DNA of 64,000 bases, from positions 72,129,449-72,193,448 of the forward strand of contig NC_071355.1 of assembly GCF_943734655.1 (NCBI RefSeq), written 5' to 3'. The notes below the pieces were generated by a model. It was not told the origin of the DNA and ran no database searches. It saw nothing but the letters and a program-made list of their open reading frames with translations. This DNA is from Sabethes cyaneus (taxonomy: Eukaryota; Arthropoda; Insecta; Diptera; Culicidae). The position numbers were made by a program, and so were the translations under genes. Below are positions 27,291 through 39,881 of this stretch, one piece after another. Numbering within the stretch: position 1 is the stretch's first letter; each line of letters starts with the position of its first letter.

Positions 27291-28000
27291 TCCCGTAAAT
27301 CGCCTGATGATAATTCCCCGTCGGTTTAGGGGGAGCTTTCTCTTTTTTTTTTTGTTCAGGGCATTGACCTCGATTCACGGTCCTTCTTGATGCTTCCCGC
27401 TGGTTACTTGGTTGGCTGCACCAACCCGATAGCCTGAGGGCTTTTACCGATCAGGCGTTTTTTGGTCCACCAGGGGTGCCATCCCCCGAGGACTGTCTCA
27501 GACGCTTGGCAGATGCCTTACTGCTGCTGGTAGCGCTCTCCGTGGGCTCCTGGGCCGCGTTGCGACACCCCGTCAGCGGGCAGGCATTCGTCTGTATTGA
27601 GTTCGACGCCTTCACGGTCCCCTTCTTCATCTCTCCTACATGCGCCACGAGGTCGTTGTGCGTTTTGGTTGCTGCACTCAAGGTTTTCTAAAACATGAGC
27701 AAGCACTGCTTGAAATTGCCACGACTTGACGTGAACTCGATGATTTTGTCGAGCTGCTACCACTTTAGGTAGTGCGTCCCTATTATTTCCCATCGCTCTG
27801 ATTAGCGCTGGGCCGTCCATCGCTGTGTCTGGCGTGGCAGGCATACCGCTGCCCTTGCCACCCACGCTAGCGGTTCTAGTTGCATCCTTCTCCACCCTTG
27901 GTGGAGAACGCTGGATACCTCTTCTCGCGAACGGGTTTTCCACCGTATCTGCACTTGCTGTAAATTTGTTTAGAAGACTCATTTTGATTTTAAAGGGTCC
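27290..28000 (-). mobile_element. 5' end of another LINE: ORF1 N-terminal region
   Basis: A minus-strand ORF starts MSLLNKFTASADTVENPF at 27982. After a frameshift near 27690 it continues as KTHNDLVAHVGEMKKGTV, then SSSKASAKRLRQSSGDGTPG, and ends in a basic Lys/Arg stretch followed by a PKPTGNYHQAIYG-like segment near 27300. A basic, Ser/Thr-rich N-terminus leading into a gag-like domain is typical of R1/LOA-type ORF1. The clade is uncertain. Zinc knuckles and ORF2 are missing. Confidence 0.55.
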
Positions 28001-28369
28001 CCCTTCAAGCTACTATCCAAGCCCATTTGAAGTAGTCGCTCTAATGATCCTATGGCGATCTATGGAACAGGGAGAACCATGCGAGGGTTCGGGCAGCGCC
28101 TTATGGGCAACTGCACTTCAGAGCCAGATCGGCGTAAATCAGGAAAATGCATCTGAACCTACTCCCGCCCGGGGACCGCCCGTCGATGGATTTGGCACGT
28201 ACTTGAAGGCCTGTAAGGTTTTTCGGGACAGAGACACATGCACCGTTTGCCACCTCGCCATTTCAAGTCGCTACCACGTGACTTTACTCCCATATAGCCC
28301 TAGCTGTGCTGGCGGCCGGCCAAATGGAAAACGTGACTTTACTAGGGGAGCTCATCGCGAATGCCAGCC

Positions 28370-31100
28370 CTAAGTCATGTTGTAGCTTGTATATCGTGTC
28401 CGAAACATGTCCAATAACATACCCGATGACGAGCAGAAGGCGTTCTACGCGCAGCTGGAGCAGGTGTATGTTTATGTTTATTGAATATAATCATCCGATC
28501 TAATTGATCTTAATGATCTTGGGGTGGGGAAAAGCCGTCTTGATATTCTCAAGAGGCATAAAAACCCCACCATCTTTTAGGCACATACATACATATATCA
28601 AACTATAAAAAATTACAAATAATATAGTAGTCATAAACAATTAAATAAAAACGTCCCACACATAATACACCACTAGTCAAAAACTCTTGTCGTCTTCAGC
28701 ATGTTTTTGAAGGAAGCAGTAGTTTCGTGAAAGTCGAATGTTCGATGACCTCATCAAATGTTCGTTGGAGCCTGGTTATTGGTTCGTTATTGCCGTATTG
28801 ACTACTGTGGAATGGTAAATGGATTAGGCTACGTTGACGTAACGGCCGTTCAGGCGTGTTGAACTGGAAACGTGACAGCAGGGCGGGGCAGTCAACTTCG
28901 CCTTTCAGAATTTTGGCGGAAAATGTGGCCTGGGCAATTTTCCGACGTGTAAGCAGTGTGTTTAAATTGATCAGTTGACACCGATCAGCATACGAAGGCA
29001 GGTTATTGGCATCTCTCCAAGGTAATCGTTGTAGAGCAAACCGAACGAATCGCTTTTGTATTTGTTCTATACGGTCGTTCCAGTACTCCTGATATGGGCC
29101 CCAAACAATGCAAGCAGTTTCTAGGAGAGGTCTTACCAAAGCGCAGTACAACGATCGAAAGCACAATGGATCACTGAACTCGTTACAAACTTTTTTGATA
29201 AACCCAAGCTGGCAGTTTGCTTTCTGTATGATGATCGATCGATGCGTATCAAAAGTCAATTTATTATCCAATGTAACGCCTAGGTCTTTTACTTCATGAA
29301 CTCTTGCCAAACAACTACCTTCGATGTAATAGTCGTGAAGTATTGGATTTTTACAACGCGTGAATGATACAACACAGCATTTCTCGACACTTATGATAAT
29401 ACGGTTCCACTTGCACCACTCAACAAAACGATGAAGAATTTTCTGAAGCTCGCGGCAATCTTCAGTGTTTCTAATAACCAATGAACTGTCCGCGACGGAA
29501 CGTGAAAATCGTCATCGGTGACATGAACGCGCAGGTAGGACGGGAAGCTAAATATAGACCGGTAATCGGGCCAAACAGTCAGCATGCCGCAACGAACGAC
29601 AACGGCCAACGATGCGTAAGTTTTGCAGCTTCCCACGGTATGGTAGTCCGAAGTACCTTCTTCCCCCGCAAAGATATCCACAAGGCCACTTGGAGATCAC
29701 CAGACTAACGAATAGAAAACCAAATTGACCATATTCTAATCGACGGTAAATTCTTCTCTGATGTTATAAACGTTCGCACCTACCGCAGTGCGAATATAAA
29801 TTCGGACCATTTCCTAGTTGCAGTCTGCATGCGCTCAAAACTCTCGACGGTCCATAACACGCGTCGAAGTCGTACGCCGCGACCCAACATCGAGCAGCTA
29901 CGAGACACCGGAGTTGCCCAGGAATACGCGCGGCAGCTGGAAGCAGCGCTACCAACGGAAGAGCAACTTGGCGCAGCAACTCTTGAAGATGGCTGGAAAG
30001 GCATTAAGACCGCCATCGGTAGTACTGCTCTAGCGGCACTAGGTACAATGAATTCGAACCGAAAAAACGATTGGTTCAACGACGAATGCGAGCAATTAGT
30101 GCAGGAGGAGAATGCAGCACGTGCGAGAATGCTGCAACACTGTACGAGGACGAATGTGGATCGATATAAACAAGCACGGAACGGGCAAAACTCGGTCTTC
30201 CGGAGAAAAAAGCGCCAACAGGAAGAACGAGATCGCGAGGCGATGGAAGAACTGTACCGTATTAACGATAAACGGAAGTTCTACGAAAAGTTAAACCGTT
30301 CATGCAAAGGCCATGTGCCGCAGGCCGATATGTGTCGGGACTCAGACGGTAATCTTCTCACAAACGAAGGTGAGGCGATCGAGAGGTAGAAGCAGTATTA
30401 TGACGAGCACCTTAACAGCGATGTAGCTGAACATGAAGGTGACGATATGGCAATAGATCTTGGAGCACGTGCAGAAGACGACAGAATACCAGCCCCCGAC
30501 CTCCAGGAGGTAGCAGAAGAGATCGGTCGACTGAAGAACAATAAAGCGTCTGGGGCTGATCAGCTACCCGGCGAGCTGCTGAAATACGGTGGTGATGCAC
30601 TGGCTAAAGCGCTACACTGAGTCATTGTCAAGATTTGGGAGGAGGAGCTACTACCGGAGGAGTGGACGGAAGACATCGTGTGTCCGATCTACAAAAAGGG
30701 CGACAAGTTGGACTGTTGTATCACACTGTTGAACGCCGCCTACAAGGTACTCTCTCTACTTTTATGTCGTCGAATATCACCATTTGCAAAGGAGTTCGTG
30801 GGGCAATATTAAGCGGGATTCATGGGTGCACGTGCCACCACGGATCAGACTTTCGCGCTTCGGCAAGTGTTGCAGAAATGTCGCGAATACAACGTGCCCA
30901 CGCAGCATTTAATCATCGACTTCAAACCGGCGTATGACACGATCGATCGAGATCAGCAATGGTAGATTATGCACTACTACGGATCTCCGGATTAACTAAC
31001 GCTATTGGTCAAGGCGACGATGGATCGAGTAATGTGTGTTGTTCGAGCATCAGGGGCAGTCTCGAGTCCCTTTGGATCTCGAAGAGGGTTACGGTTCGAA
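28370..31100 (+). mobile_element. RTE-type LINE (endonuclease, linker, partial RT), split by another LINE
   Basis: Plus-strand frames carry endonuclease segment NIPDDEQKAFYAQLEQVY (28410-28470). After a 1-kb interruption it resumes as NVKIVIGDMNAQVGRE (29490) and HKATWRSPD..NQIDHILID, then a linker ORF at 29829-30389 (FRRKKRQQEERDREAMEELY). RT blocks PAYDTIDRDQQW and RVMCVVRASGAVSSPFGSRR follow at about 30900-31090. GDMNAQVG and DHILID are APE-endonuclease signatures, and the ATW variant fits RTE. Stops at 30388 and 30618 and further frameshifts make it inactive. Confidence 0.8.
28466..29488 (-). mobile_element. 5'-truncated jockey-type LINE inserted in the RTE element
   Basis: Minus ORF 28696-29481 (261 aa) is intact to its stop and covers the C-terminal RT region: EVKDLGVTLDNKLTFDTH, ANCQLGFIKKVCNEF, YCALVRPLLETACIVWGPYQ, IEQIQKRFVRFALQRLPW. 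A 3' UTR follows, with a likely poly(A) signal/tail (aataaacataaacatac) at 28466-28485. The RTE endonuclease reading stops just before 28470 and resumes at ~29485, so this copy landed in it. The long open frame suggests it is younger than its neighbours. Confidence 0.8.
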
Positions 31101-33560
31101 TCTCGAATCTCGACGAGGGTTAAGTGCCCTCTATTCGGGTGCTCAACTCTACTAGCACGGTTGTTACAAAGTTGTTGTGGTAACCGAAATATGACTAATT
31201 TCAGTCGTAATCCGGTTGCTTCAACTATCATGGACCTAAAGTGTGCTACTTGGGAATAGTTTCAAGTTCATTTAAACAAGCCACTAACACGATCCTTCAT
31301 TGTGCGATGGAATACATTCTCGCATTCATGATTTACCCTCCCCGGCTGAATCGTTGGATCCGAAAGGACGTCCTGCACTTTTGCTCCAGGCTAAGCCAAA
31401 ATCAGTGGTGACGCAGAGTGTCCAACGTTCAACGATTCACTGTTGAGGTTAGAACTTCGATGTAACACTTTAGTCAGCCACACAGAACAACTTTATATTA
31501 AGGTGAAATTAGCAGTCATCGATTCTGCCAGTTTTAAAAGCAGTTTTTTTTTTGTTTGAAACAAAAATTCTGTTCATGAAAATATATTCGCTGTGTTCAG
31601 ATTGGCAAGAAGAATACAGTATTTACATTTGTATAAACAGAACCCCGCTTTTGGGCCCAAAAACTGCTTCCGAAATTGAGCTCTCCGACGAACAGTTAAT
31701 GACTGCTAATTTACCGTTAAAGTATGTATGCGGAAACTGACTGATATTTAAGCATATTTTTGGAAGTGAACTATTTTGTGTTGCCAAAAACGGATACTTT
31801 TGTTGCTAAAATCGAACCATGCCAAACTTGAAATCCCACTGAACAATTTTATTTACTTTAAATTTTATTTACTGGAAAATTATTCAATTGCGGTCTGGCT
31901 CATATACAGTCTGATCATTTGTCATATCGTTGAGAATCCCTTTTACAAATATGTGTGTCTTTATTTGGTAATTTTTACGAAGCAGAATTTAAACTTGTAA
32001 AAGTTGAAAAACCTCTACGGCCAGTGGTTATAGTCATTAAAAGCTTGTGGTCTCATTCGCATTGCAAAATCGTCGGTCTGCAAAAACCAACCGGTACCTA
32101 CCTATTGCCTCACAACTAACACCAACTGTGTCCGAAAAAGGTGCACGAAACATGCGTGGGAAGCCACTCAATGACGAATGGGACGCCAAAGCCAAACCAG
32201 TCGGATCAGATCGGACAAGTGTAACGTCATTGTTTTTCGCTTAGGTGAATGCTCAAATAGCGTAACAGTAAAGTTGTCCGACTGCCAACCATTGAACACA
32301 AATTACTACTGTGTGTTCAAAATTTAAAAATTCATAGTATTTTAGCATGCTAGAAATTTAATATGATTGGAGACTAAATTAATTAATGGAAAAATTAAAG
32401 ACAATTAACATTTTCGAATCAAGCAAATTTTAATCCATGCCAATCCAGGTCAATATGTTACGTCACCATCCATCGAGCGGGGGGAACCCTCATCGGATGC
32501 CAACAACCAACGGTTTGGAATGGCACACAAAATCACCCATAATGACAATTGAAACGGCTTTGCAACTGAACAAAGCGATTTTAGGGTCAGCCAGCAATGA
32601 AAAACGTACGTATGTCATCTGGTAGGTACCATTTATTTTGGCGTAGTTCAGGTTTCAGATCTGGATGTTTTTGTTCGATGATCAACCATCAGCTGATTTC
32701 ACAAAACGATGGAAATTACTTCATAGTGCTTGGGACTGCATTGGACTGACCGGGGGATTTGCTTCGATGTGTAAACGACGAACCGGGCTTGTTTTGCGAT
32801 TGCGACCGATGACAACTCTGGCCAACGAACGATCTGCAGATTGTGATGACTGCAACCGGTGCGGTGGTCCAGTGAGAGTCGATGCTTTAATTTTTGCAAT
32901 TCAAAGGCGTCGTCTTGTTTTGGCGGTGGGGTGTTACCGTTGATAGGCCTACGTTCGTTGGAACGATGAATGAATTTTTGTTTTTTTTTGCGACTTTTAA
33001 CGATATGGCGTCACAGTGGATTGGGCCTCTTGGAGAGGGAACGAGTTATTCGCGTAGGAAAATAATGTATGAATCGTTTACCGAAATATATTTTTTTGTG
33101 CAGATTTGTTTGCTATTCAAACTCAGTTTATACGCGATACTCGACATGATAGGTACGATAAGTTCAAAAGTTCGACACTTTTGTAGTTGAAATTAAAATG
33201 AAGTTTTAGTGATAGTGCCCAGTGACAAAGTGTATCGATTGAAATAATGCTGGTTAGTGCATTTTTGTTATCCTAATAATCTTGCCTGAGATGTGAATTG
33301 TGAAATAAGTATATTATTTCGATATAAAATGTCAAAAATTCGAAACGAAATTCTAAGGTTTCTATTAAATTATGACCTACAGGACAGTGAATTCATCAAA
33401 ATTACCGTACCAGTATGGGCCGAAGAACTTCAGAAGCATAATACCATAAGCATTCTTATCAGAAACATGTTCTGATTTAAAATTCATACGACTATAACGG
33501 ACACTTTAGCATGAAATGCACATTGACATTGCTAATACGACAAAATCATGTGCTTATTAT
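31100..33560. other. intergenic DNA, no gene recognised
   Basis: The longest ORFs here (60-100 codons) show no domain, codon pattern or splice context. Composition is mixed, with AT-rich stretches around 31540-32010 and 33050-33560. I can support nothing more. Confidence 0.45.
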
Positions 33561-33979
33561 ACACCATTGTATTCATTAGGATGACCTCTATCCGGGGAGG
33601 TATAACATTAAGCCGTAAGACTCCGTGATGGGAATCAGTAGGCGCTGAAAAAGAGTGAAAACTTAGATTTACGCCTTAGTGTTTTGCGTAAAAATAGCTG
33701 TTTTTTCGTTTCCATTATGTGCAGAAAAGTTGCTTATTTTACTGTGTTCTAGAACTTTTGTTGAGACACTGTACTTTTCTGAATGCATTTAAACAAAACA
33801 AAGATTTGTATCGCCCTAATAGGTGGATTTACGGTCACCCCAATAATGGAAAAAGTTGCACCATATTTTTTAATAAAGTTTTCCAAAGTTACACCACCTG
33901 AAAAATTAGGCACACTAGGTTTTTCTTCTATTTGGTTCATACCAGTAAAGTTTTCTTAGATAATTTCATCAATATTGTA

Positions 33980-34520
33980 TCAAGTAACTTTTGACTGGTA
34001 AGGCCAATTCTAATCAAATTTAGCAGATATGTTCACAGCGTTAAGGCCTCTCGTTTGATACTAAAATAATTGAAATCTGATTAATTATCTGGTTAAAATC
34101 GTTATAAATAATTGTAAATTTTATTATGCTGTACTCGACTGCTCATAATTTTCAAATTGAACATCCAATCAAAAAACAAATCAATAGTGATCTATGAGGC
34201 TATATTACCTAACAATTGAGACTAATAGCGCATAAATCGGTTTGGCCGTCTCTGTGAAACGTTCGACTAATTGACACCTTGAAAAAGCACATTTTTAAGC
34301 ATAACTTTTGAACCGCTTGATTGTTTTCAATAAAACTCTCCGAAAACATATGCGGAAGCAAGAGCTTTAATTTGATACTAACATTGTTACAACCGGTTGA
34401 GCGGTTCCGGAGAAAATCATGTCACGTAATTTTTATATTTTTGCTTATAACTTAAAAAAAAAATGTCGGACCGCAAAACAATTCAATAGTGATCTACAAG
34501 GTGATAATCCAAGTAAAAGT
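33980..34520. repeat. diverged tandem dimer (~300-320 bp period)
   Basis: Two related segments follow one another: caatagtgatctatgaggc (34181) matches caatagtgatctacaagg (34486), and gtttgatactaaaataattg (~34051) matches atttgatactaacattgtta (~34372). Each is followed by an AT-rich ataactt-containing stretch. It is an old, non-coding transposon-like repeat. The flank 34520-35160 contains the perfect palindrome ggtattgcgcaatacc near 34600 and no gene. Confidence 0.55.
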
Positions 34521-35169
34521 TCTTAAGCTACCTGGTTTTACTTGAATTTTACAAAGATTTTATTGCGGTATTAATCATTACCTCTGGTTTTATTATGGTA
34601 TTGCGCAATACCGAAAGGATCCGAGTCGAAACACACTTATAGCTAGCTAGAGAACCATAATAAAACTGTTAATAAAGCAAATTTATTATGGTTGCTTATA
34701 TTACCACGTTAAAACTCGTTTGCTGCACTACGTCTCTTATAAACTTACCATAAGTGTGGCGTAGCAATACAAAATGGCGCACCAATCAAAATTGATCATC
34801 TTGCGGTTGCTTGCCAAACCGCAATAAATCTGTTAAATAATGTTTTATAGAGCCATTAAATCGGTAGCACCCTGACCAAACAGATTTTTTGCTACTATTT
34901 TGAAGAATACCGCAGTTCAACACCAAAATCATTTTTTATGCGAAGCCATATTGCCATATTCTAGTATTTTGTTTTAGCACGCAAACAAAAATTCATCAAA
35001 GTAAAGTGTTTTTTTTATTTATATATGTATAAAAGGGGAAAAGCCAAGTTGGAAAGGTATTTTGTGCAACATTTACGATCCCATCTCAGGCGTAAAAACC
35101 CCTTAAAAATCATAGCATACAATATTTCTTAAATTTAGATGTACAATTTTTCATTTTTTTTTTTTGCAA

Positions 35170-35830
35170 AAGATTTAATGTTATGCAAAAAGAAAGTTAT
35201 TATCAATCGGTTTTCCAGCCACAGCGTTGTACTGCCATCATGTCAACTTTGCGAATGCATGTCTTGATTCTACCAATCAACTATTTGCAAATCGTGGCTC
35301 TCCAATTATTTTTGTACATCAAGGAACTTAAAATCCCGCAGAAATCATCGACTGGGCGCACTGAGACAGATTTTTCGGGTCACGGTTTTTGGTTAAAAAT
35401 GGGATCGAATGGGTATTCAGGAACGATTGTGTTTTTCGGCGTAATACGATGATGCTTTATCCGACCAAAACACGTATTGTCCATCTGCATGATATGTTTG
35501 TAGAAACGGGATCAAAATTTTCTCCAAACATATGTCTGGTGCATCTTAATTGATAGTCAAACCAGAAGGCTTGTTGTTGAAGAAACAAGAAAGAGAACGA
35601 TGTCCTTCTGCGTCCATAATGTTGGCTGGTCTTCCACTACCTTGCTTACGAATAGTTGTTGGGCATCTTAGGATATGGTAAACAGTCGAAGCTGCAATAT
35701 ATTTGCTTTTTAAATGTTGTACCGTACACTTTTTGCCGAGATTTCTGTTGCAGTTCGTAGAAGTGTACAACGCGCTCCCGAAATGCTTCTTGTTTTGACG
35801 CCATTTTTAGCAAAACTGGGTAAGTATAAA
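35170..35830 (-). pseudogene. internally deleted Tc1/mariner-type element
   Basis: The minus strand starts MASKQEAFRERVVHFYE and continues, after a frameshift, with the helix-turn-helix half: LGKKCTVQHLKSKYIAASTV, then IRKQGSGRPA. Near 35548 it jumps directly to the C-terminal catalytic half: KILIPFLQTYHADGQYVFWS, then a decayed ASSYYAEKHN segment. The family normally has about 150-200 residues between these parts. The missing middle indicates an internal deletion, the classic route to a non-autonomous copy. Confidence 0.75.
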
Positions 35831-35974
35831 CAAAATAAAAAATATTAACAAAAAGAGGAGAGAGAGAGCTTACACATACATACTCTCATTTCTCTCTTAG
35901 ATCGTTTGTTGTTGAGTATAATGGCCGCAAAAAAATACAAAATGTTAGTTGCCACCCGTTAGGATTTTTTCTCA

Positions 35975-36500
35975 GCTTTCCGATGGTAATCTTGAAATTA
36001 AAATCGGTTTGGGGGATCATGGCGAAAACGGCGATTTTTTGATAAAATCCAACATGGCTGCCGAATCTAAGATGTCCGCCAATTTTTTTTTCACTTCGTT
36101 TATGAGCCGTATCTTTCCTCTTTACAAAACCGTGTCGCTTTAAGTTTGGTTTTTAGCAAATTTTGGAAATATCACAACAATTATATGAAAATTGTGAACC
36201 TTGCTACAAATAACTGATTGTTTTATTCAGTTAATGCTGTTGCACACCTAATTTTATGAATTTTTCTTATGGCATTTCTTATAGCATTCTTATAGCTTTC
36301 CAATGGTGGTCTTAAAATGAAAGTCGGTTGGGGGGCTCATGGTGAAAACGGTCATTTTTTGATAAAATCCAATATGGCGACCAAATCCAAGATGGCCGCC
36401 AAAAAAATTTATTCCCTTTGAAAGCCCTGTTTTTCGTCTTTACAGAACCGGGCCATTTGTTAGTTGTTTCATGGCAAATTTATGAAATATCACATGGCAT
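35975..36500. repeat. tandem dimer, ~321-bp period, 'atggcggcc' type
   Basis: ctttccgatggtaatcttga at ~35977 and ctttccaatggtggtcttaa at ~36297 start two parallel segments. Each continues with gaaaacgg..attttttgataaaatcc, then a run of aagatg-ccgcca, then tctttacaaaaccg or tctttacagaaccg, and a tail in aaatatcac. They are diverged and non-coding. Confidence 0.75.
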
Positions 36501-36699
36501 AGATCTGGAGGTTAGCTCAAAATTCAACTTTTTTTGAAACTGTTAGGCCCCTTGGCGAACGAGGGGTGTACTATTTCGAGGTATCAAAAGTATAATTCTT
36601 ATTTTTTACCCATTTTCAATCAATTAAGCGCAAAAGTTCCAATATTTGAAGACCTCGTGTTAGTAGTGGCCCCGTTTCAGCGAGAACTACTCAAATAAA

Positions 36700-37090
36700 T
36701 TATTTTTTGGCTGCATAGAGGCTGATGAGACGTTGATTAAGCGGCTGAAAAAGCATTGCAAAACTATTTCTCGTTCTAAAAGTAGAACTGACAACATTGC
36801 GCAATTTGGTTATTTATAAACGCGCAAAAACCTCTATTAAGCTCCCTTGCAGCTTTGAAAGTAGCTACCAAAGTAACAATTTCAGGTTGATCAAACGCTT
36901 TTATAGCTGAATTTATTCAACCTGTGGCTGAGCCATGGTTTAGTTTTAGAAATAAAAACCTTTTTTCAGCTCTTAAACATGTAAATTTGGTGATTTTATC
37001 AAGCTTCGGGTTTGCTAATAGCTGCCTTCGAAGCTGCAATGAAGCTTAATAGAGGCTTTTGTGCATTTTAACAACCAATTTGCGAAAAGG
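36700..37090. mobile_element. palindromic MITE, copy 1
   Basis: The left half (gcgcaatttggttatttataa ... acctctattaagctcc ... gcagctttgaaagtagct) is inverted at the right end (agctgccttcgaagctgcaa ... gaagcttaatagaggctttt ... accaatttgcg), giving roughly 65-75-base inverted ends around a unique centre. A second copy at 46285-46620 has the same left end but its centre in opposite orientation. Confidence 0.7.
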
Positions 37091-37424
37091 TGGAAATAAG
37101 GCGCTCAAAGGTTATATAAAGGGCGATATAATTGCTTAATAACTGTTTTTTCTACCTCAAACGAAATAGGTTGTACAAGTTCTCCATTTTCGTCTGAATA
37201 AGTATTGTAGAATTGTTTACATAAATTTTATTCGATGCCTATCCTGCTATGGCTGAATAATAATGGCTGCTAAAATGTTTAATCAGCGCATAAATGTTTC
37301 TTGGGAGGGCTTTTTCATTAAGATGACAAATCGTTTATTCTGCTAGTATAGCACGATTATTGAGAATATTAACAGGTCGTGGAGAGGTTGAAGATGCGCC
37401 TAACTGCGAACAAGGTCTCTAACA

Positions 37425-37908
37425 ACATTCAATTGCAAATTGTTACAAATCAATGAAGAAATGAAGCTTTGGTTTCAATTGAAGTAGCACGGCTCCGCTT
37501 CAAAACAAGCTTCAACCTGCATCGGCGAAGCAGGTTTCACTACATCGTGACGATAGCTTTTAGAATTCATTGTACTTTTCTATCCAATATTTAGTAAAAA
37601 GCTAGAAACTTTGATTGCAAATGAACTGAAATTGATTTACATAAATCATTCAATGTAACGCGTGGTCTATCTAGTTAGCATTGATAAATTGTGCGTGACA
37701 TTCAAGCGCCGTCAGCTGTAACAATAAGTTCTAAATCGGAATAAATCGATGAGTGATGAATGACTGAGAAACATATTTTTGCAATGCAATTTTTTTCGAC
37801 GGATGTCACATTTGCCTAGACCCCCTCCCCCCCTTTGTCACAACCTGTCACAAAATTGACAACCCCCTCCCCCCATAAGCAATGGACGTCATTATTGAAT
37901 GATACCTT
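37425..37908. mobile_element. truncated second copy of the MITE at 5232-5956 (inverted)
   Basis: The reverse complement of this segment follows 5232-5705 closely: the atcattcaataat end, tcaattttgtgacaggttgt, ggtctaggcaaatgtgacat, a ttagatttagaactta-like centre and ttacaatttgcaattgaatg. The far end stops aligning beyond gcagtta, so it lacks the other terminal repeat. Confidence 0.75.
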
Positions 37909-38725
37909 AATTTTGAACATTGTACCGTTAAGATCAAATAATAGTAAATAGTAGCAGTAGAGAAAAGGTGTAAAGGAAACCACTGGCGTTTTCATTCCAT
38001 CATACTTCCTTTAATACTCCTACTCCTACTAACAATACTCCATGATACTCCCTTCCTTCAAACGTTCGTTAAGATACGGATAGCACTTCTCTAATTATCA
38101 TCGTCGGAGAGCTGATCTGGAATGATAAAAAATTGAGGGAACAAAATTGGATATGAGACTATCTAATGTAAGGGTGCGGCAGTAGTTTAATTGCATAAAA
38201 TCTTTAGGTACCAAACAAAAGAGTATGGGTTGGAGTCTTATCTGCCAATCCAATAGATTTTTAGCCTACATATCGTATTTTTTACAGTTCATCCAGTTTA
38301 TCGCCCTACGCACCAGAGACTCTCTCACTTTTCTAATGAAAATTGTAACATTCTCAAATTAATTGCGTGTACATGTAGTACACATGTAGTACACACATTA
38401 AGATAAAAATTTGCATCAATTGGGAAGTTTTGACTGAAGTGTGGGGTGCGCAGAATTGGGCGTGCCTACAGCAATTTAGCTCACCGTAATGATCCCGATC
38501 AACACTACACTGTTAGTATGACTTTCTACTCATTCCAGTTTGGCCCGTCGATGCATCATGGGGTTCCTGTAGCATCGATATCTCCGCATTCACCAGAGAA
38601 AGTCAGTTTTGGTTGCTGAGTGTTGTCTCACAGCAAAGTGGAGTGTCGTCCCAAAAAATCTAAAAACACGAGCGTCACGAGTGAAGGATAGATTTTCGCC
38701 ATCCGATTCCTCCGAATGCGCTTTG
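37909..38725 (+). other. upstream region of gene A
   Basis: No gene is seen. It contains a TCAGTT initiator-like motif at ~38604 and ends in cgaATGcgctttg. That ATG (38716-38718) is the proposed original start codon of gene A before the hAT insertion. No TATA box is seen. Confidence 0.35.
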
Positions 38726-39791
38726 TAGGGATGGGAAAACTATCATTAATTACTGATAGTTATCAGTAAGCAATAATATCACTAAGTATCAGTAAGGTTT
38801 CGCAGTTATTGATGCTTACTGATACAGTTATGTCGTCCAGAAAAATCATTTGGATTAAAGTTAATGGTCGGTAGTTGCGTACGATAGACGAGAGTGAAAC
38901 AATATGTTGTCGTTGTAGTCAGCAGCTTCGAGCCGGGGTGGCTTGTACTGTTTCAAGCAGTCGTCTCTATTCAACTCGATCTAGGGTCATTCGTCACAAA
39001 TTTAACAGTCGTCTCAAAAGTCATAAATCACTTTCGACTTGGACAAGCCATCTTGCATGTTGAGTCTTCGTGTTTCCGGTGCCGGTGAGGTTGCTGAAAA
39101 GAACTGTTGTCGTTGTTCTGCCGTCCGGCATCCTTACGACGTGCCCGGCCCACGGTAGCCTACCGACTTTCGTCAGATGTAGATGAGAGTCTCTGGGATT
39201 CTCAAGCAGTAAAAGTATGTCGTGATTCATATACTTCTACCCTTGATGCAAATCATGCCTCTCGTTTCGATACCCGCTGGTCGGAACACCGCCTCAAGAG
39301 TGATGTTGAACAGTATACTGGATAAGCTGTCACCTTGTCCCAACCCTCGCCGCGTCTCGAAGGGACTCGAGTGTGTCCCCGAGACGTGCGAAACACATTA
39401 CTCGTTCTAATGTAGCTCTGATTAGTCGCAACAGTTTATCCGGAACACCGGTTTCGTGCATTATGTGCCATAGCTGGTCTCGATGGGCTGTATCGTATGT
39501 TGCTTTGAAATCAATAAAGATGTGATGCAAGGACACGATGTACCCTCAACATTTCTGCAAGATCTGTCGGATGGTAAAAATCTGGACGGTAGTTGCGCGA
39601 GACCCCAGGAAGTCCAGCTGATAAATTACAATGTAAAGTTACAAAAAATAATGCCCGTATTACAATTTCCTAGTTTTTTGCTACAATGCCATGATGGGTA
39701 AAATTACTGATATTTACTGATAGTTATCAGTAACGTACTGAAATTACTGATAGTTATCAGTAACGATTTTTAATGATAGTTCCCATCCCTA
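38726..39791. mobile_element. hAT-type MITE carrying an RTE fragment
   Basis: The ends are TAGGGATGGGAAAACTATCA (38726) and, inverted, TGATAGTTCCCATCCCTA (to 39791). The flanking 8-mers are gcgctttg (38718-38725) and ccgctttg (39792-39799), 7 of 8 identical, the target-site length of hAT elements. Subterminal copies of ACTGATAGTTATCAGTAA at both ends are also hAT-like. The central ~735 bp is RTE sequence, so the element was itself a landing site or captured it. Confidence 0.8.
38885..39620 (-). mobile_element. RTE C-terminal/RT fragment inside the hAT element
   Basis: The minus strand reads HHIFIDFKATYDTAHRDQLW, then RLIRATLERVMCFARLGDTL and after frameshifts EVGRLPWAGHVVRMPDGRTT. These are RT block 2 and the C-terminal GHV.RMPD signature, with the segment between them shortened. 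It is inactive. Confidence 0.75.
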
Positions 39792-39881
39792 CCGCTTTGA
39801 ACACCAAACGAATTGCTTTCTTTATGTAATAAGTCAGTTAGACTCGAATGTTATTTACAGTAATTTGGGAGATATATAATT

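Noticed and set aside
27825..28373. 182-codon plus-strand ORF
   Set aside because: It overlaps the minus-strand LINE ORF1 start and its 5' UTR; it has no motif and unsuitable composition.
28696..29481. Host gene with a 261-codon ORF
   Set aside because: The motifs DLGVTLDNKLTF and LVRPLLETACIVWGPYQ mark the C-terminal part of a jockey-type reverse transcriptase.
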